This document shows, in pieces, positions 60,371 to 64,000 of a stretch of 64,000 nucleotides of DNA. The notes beneath the pieces are model-generated. The model worked only from the letters and a program-made list of their open reading frames with translations. It did not search any database and had not been told where the DNA came from. Every line of letters begins with the position of its first letter. Position 1 is the first letter of the stretch. A program made the position numbers and the translations under genes. This stretch comes from Takifugu bimaculatus. Its lineage: Eukaryota > Chordata > Actinopteri > Tetraodontiformes > Tetraodontidae. The stretch is taken from positions 13,763,488 to 13,827,487 of the forward strand of contig CP034983.1 of the NCBI GenBank assembly GCA_004026145.2, written 5' to 3'.

Positions 60371-63099
60371 CATCCATCTTCATCTCCAACACTTCTTCCT
60401 AATCAGGGTCACAGGAGGCCTGTAAAGGTCGCCAGTCCGGGGCGCCCACACACACACACACACGTGGGAAACTGTTGCAAAGGCGCTAAACACACCGTCC
60501 AAAGTCAGCCATCTCCAACTGGAGGATCCTCTGGATAGACTTGACAGCCGGTGGTGGGGGGGGGTTCAATTCCAAGTCTCTAATTCAAGCAAACCGCAGC
60601 ACCTTTCAGGCATCCAGAACCCAGACAGCGGCGGTCTAACGTTTTTCATGTTTCATCACGACGTGCACGTCCTTCTCATCTCAGCAGCTGCGCAGAAAAA
60701 GGCCCCCTTTCAAGCGCTTCATCCTTGAGTCCCTTTCATTTCTACTGTGGACACATCCAGTGGATCAAGCACAGGCAGTTCGAATAAAACCACCTTTTCC
60801 TGGATCAACCCGCGTCCCGGAGGGGCCCTCGGCGCCTTTCCGAGAAGCGAGTTTAAATCCAATTAAAATCCTGATTTTAGATGATTCTCAGTCCGAGAAA
60901 CAAGGTGGACGCGGCCTGAACACTAACTACCCAGCGTGGTGAAATATGGCTCCATTTCCCCCTTTTGCAGACACAAAGCTGCATAACAGAGACGCTGTTA
61001 TCAATACATGACGCACGTGCGGGTGGTTTCTTTCAGTGCCACCTGCACTGCACATGAGGGACGAGGTGCGCTGGACAAACCAATTGCCTCTTCAGGCGAA
61101 CAGCAGTAAATTTAATCAGACCACAAACTTTAATGCCCCGACTCCTCTGTGGAACATAATGGACTCAGTAATGCAATGACATCGCGGCCTCCCCCCTCCC
61201 CCACATGTATCAGAGTTAAATGGCTCAGGGGCCACACGGAGCGGCCGGGACAGATGGAATAGCCTTTGTGGTGCAGCCTCGTGGTTAATGAGAGCTCGAC
61301 ATTAGAAACAAGTTCACGCCCTCAGCGGAGAATCGCGCTCGGCCTGGATAATTCGCTCGCCACGTCTCAAGCCGGGCTGAAATATTGTTCCCAGATCAAG
61401 AAACACAATCTCGCGTCCCCTTCCTGGTGATCACAGGCCAAATCCACAGCTTTGTTCCTTTCTTTTGATGTGACAAATCTCCCTGATAAGGCTGCAAGAA
61501 TATGAAAGAACGTCCAGGGAAAATAGAGGAGATACTAATGAAAACCAGAGGTTGAGCTCCAGACTTAGTCTTTTTTTAATCTAAAAGGGGATGAACAAAG
61601 ACATACTGGCAGCTAGTTTAGTGAGTAAAATTAAGATTCCAACTGCGTTTCTGTTGAAAGGAATAATGAGCATCTGAACATGGAGAGCATGTTTGTGCAC
61701 TATTCCTCAATGTGATGCTTACAGATGCGGTTGCATTTGACATCTCTCTACCAACTCATACTGTTTTATGACGTTAAACTGTTTCCTTTAATCACACAAT
61801 TTGTAGTTTCTGCACATCACAGTTCCCCCCCATTTAACAGCCCTATAAATTTTTTATTGACCACTTTTTCTAGCAGAATAATTTGGGGATTTCTTGGTTG
61901 TGTCTTCTTATTCCCTCCGTTCAGCACACTTGACGGTGTAATTGCTTCTTTAATAAATCTCTAATATGGTTCGATTGCCCCCTTTTCTCTCAGCCAGTAA
62001 CATTCAGGCCGCAGAAGCAATTGAAGAGGAAATCTAAGAACCAGGCACCAGACTGTGTCCGTTAATACCCAGCAAACGTGGCGCAAACATATAAGCTTTG
62101 TGTCAGGCAAGTAAAACAATAAGTGCATATTTACAAAACTGGATAAATTGCAACCTGGGCAAGATGGGCCCAACATCATAGCCACTGCTGCAAGGAGGGA
62201 GGGAAATTAAAATAATTGAAAGACAAATTCACAAATTATATAAGAGAATTCAGATCATAAAACTGAAACACTGAACGCAGGGTCAGCGTGGACTATTAAA
62301 TCTTAGCTGTTATGCCGAGGAAGCAAAACGTGTTTAAATAATGTAGAGTGGTTTAAGGTTGACATCAACATGATTTGAAAACTTTTGAAAAATGCAACCA
62401 AACGACCAGAATGTATACTAGATTAAAAACAAAAACAAAAAAACTCTTACCGTTTAAATCTCCCGGAAGAAGGACGTTTGGACTGATGAACACTGATGCG
62501 TTCAGGTTATGTCTGTAAGCGTGTAGCCCGTGTGTCATTTCATGCCTTGGCTGCCTAATTTAATTATACTATCACATACTAGCCCTCTAGTTTCATCAAT
62601 TGTTTTGATGATTGTAAATAAAAAGTGGTTACAGCGTCCACATTACACCGTTAACGGTACGGAACAGAAATATTAGTTTCCTATATAAGCCCTTCAACTT
62701 CAACTTAAACGCACCACCAGCTGCGTTTCGAGAAAGGTCCAGCAGGTGGCGGTATGTCCACACTAACGTCTAAACAGCGCGCCTCCACGAAATTTAACTT
62801 TGACGCCGGAACCTTGGTGATTTTGCACAAAACTGTCATTAACTGGCGTTTCTATGCTCTTAGACTGAACGCGCTCGAATACCGTATCGTGAATGTCTAC
62901 ATTCGTACTCATTGAGGACTGAAACAATTGTATTCCTTTAATGTCTACGAAAACCTGATTTCACCCGTGATGTTTTTCCTTTGGCTATTGCGTATTACAA
63001 TATACTATCTATTGAGATAATTGCATTTAGGTCAAAGGCTACAGAAAAAATATAGGACATTTTGCACGAATTGGGGGCGTGTTTCTGACGGAGTAACGT

Positions 63100-63455
63100 T
63101 AGAATGGTTGCCTAGCAGCCGCAGCCGCAAACCGCCGGTGGGTGTCGCGAAGCGCAGGGTAGCTGGTGTTGAAAAGAGTGGAAACAGAACCCATTGTGGT
63201 GTCAGAGAGGAGTGAGCCGCTGCCAGAGAGCAGAAAAGAGCCGATTCTGTGACTGCCGCCACTCTCCCGTTAAGCGGACCTCCGTGGATGTCGATGCGCA
63301 ACGCGGTCGCCGCTTTCTCCCGCGAAGAGGACCGAGCGGTCCGGTCGGAACCAGCCGGTACGCTGAAGAGTTGAGACTCGCCATCCCAACTGTTTATTCC
63401 GGCGGCTAACAGGCTAGCTGGCTACATACCTGGGAGCTAGACATGGGGAGCCCGA
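63100..63455 (+). other. Candidate promoter and first exon of an unidentified gene
   Basis: A CpG-richer segment following A/T-rich DNA. It includes an X-box-like GTTGCC-T-AGCAGC (63107-63119), a long stretch resembling a 5' UTR, and ATG at 63443 (G at -3, G at +4) encoding M-G-S-P before a good splice donor GTGAGT at 63456. The downstream sequence to the window end looks intronic. I do not recognise the gene from four residues; a non-coding RNA or a divergent minus-strand promoter are alternatives. Confidence 0.3.
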
Positions 63456-64000
63456 GTGAGTTTGCCTGATAGAGATCTCCGTCGAGCTTTGAAGCGGCCG
63501 AACTCGATTTCAGACGCGATCGACACCGACTTCCAGCAGCCGCAAATCGCCTCGTAGGTTGCGGCAACTTTGGACTATGAGATTGAGCAACCGCTGAACA
63601 CATATCACTTCTGCACAGAGGGAAAGTCGCCCAGGTTTGTTTCTCAGTTTCCTCCTTGTTGTTGTCCTTCCGAGCCACAATAAACGCGTCCCTAAAGATC
63701 GCCGCCTGCACAGCCGCAATGCAATTTGCAGGTTTATCACATTAATCGCCATTTCGGTCGCAAACGATGACATTTATCGCGAACATAAGGCGCCACTTCC
63801 ACTCAGAAGATGCGGTGATGAGATCAAAATGGGGTTTTCTTTCTTTCTTTCTTTTTTTTTTATAAACATAACGCTTCATAATTTGATCTGCATCACGATA
63901 TCAGGAAGTTTAGGAATTGGAAATAAGCCTGCCAGCACTGAGGTTTCTGGCCCAAATTAACACTAAACTGTCTATTTTTTGATGTTTAAATGAATAGAAT
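63456..64000 (+). other. Right edge, probably first intron
   Basis: CpG-rich at first, then A/T-rich with a CTTT/T run near 63838-63860. No recognisable exon on either strand. Confidence 0.3.

Larger units (their letters stand above)
30800..63000. other. Gene-free interval (about 32 kb)
   Basis: No splice-flanked, family-recognisable exon was found on either strand. Open frames here are short (longest about 180 codons), overlap one another on both strands and show no known motif. The interval contains simple repeats listed separately and A/T-rich segments with homeodomain-like TAATTA cores. It could be intergenic regulatory DNA or contain small exons that I cannot recognise by eye. Confidence 0.55.

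Noticed and set aside
30800..63000. SLC9A9 or DIPK2A exons expected from human neighbours of CHST2
   Set aside because: No characteristic motif of either family was recognised in any frame; small exons could still be missed.
1..64000. CRISPR arrays, integrases, defence or secondary-metabolite systems
   Set aside because: The window is spliced vertebrate DNA; the tandem repeats lack regular unique spacers and no prokaryotic-type gene is present.

Overview
The window is vertebrate nuclear DNA, most likely from a teleost fish with a compact genome (percomorph or pufferfish-like). The reasons are GT-AG introns of roughly 70 bp to 3 kb, a 26-exon U2SURP gene packed into 7.7 kb, abundant CA/TG microsatellites, and protein sequences that align residue by residue with human genes from 3q22-q24. 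No bacterial, phage, CRISPR or intact mobile system is visible.

Region 1 to 30.8 kb is gene-dense, with host genes alternating in strand. ACKR4 (minus, single coding exon, 280-1392) lies antisense inside an intron of ACAD11 (plus; only the last seven coding exons, 3189-4739, are in the window). U2SURP (minus, 5183-12927) converges on ACAD11. PCOLCE2 (plus, 13796-18792) starts head-to-head with U2SURP. TRPC1 (minus, 19728-26460) converges on PCOLCE2. CHST2 (plus, about 28918-30315, single coding exon) starts head-to-head with TRPC1. I rebuilt all exons by hand from splice sites, reading phase and family conservation. Relative to the human locus as I remember it, the U2SURP-PCOLCE2-TRPC1 block is inverted with respect to CHST2, PAQR9 is absent, and ACAD11/ACKR4 is adjacent.

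Region 30.8 to about 63 kb is a 32-kb stretch where I recognise no exon of any gene. It holds microsatellites, long G/C runs, an 11-bp-unit polypurine/polypyrimidine minisatellite (36.18-36.40 kb) and a few motif-like sites. At 63.1-63.5 kb a CpG-rich segment with an RFX X-box-like site and a short ATG exon ending in a splice donor suggests the first exon of an unidentified plus-strand gene.

The genes are not an operon. ACAD11 belongs to fatty/hydroxy-acid oxidation, ACKR4 to chemokine scavenging, U2SURP to pre-mRNA splicing, PCOLCE2 to procollagen processing, TRPC1 to cation entry and CHST2 to Golgi glycan 6-O-sulfation.

The most notable observations are: four isolated +1 frame breaks in three otherwise intact genes (U2SURP, PCOLCE2 and twice in TRPC1), which look like assembly errors or a damaged allele; loss of the DRY tyrosine in ACKR4; and a (TG)16 tract taking the place of the polypyrimidine tract before a frame-neutral 84-nt exon of PCOLCE2.
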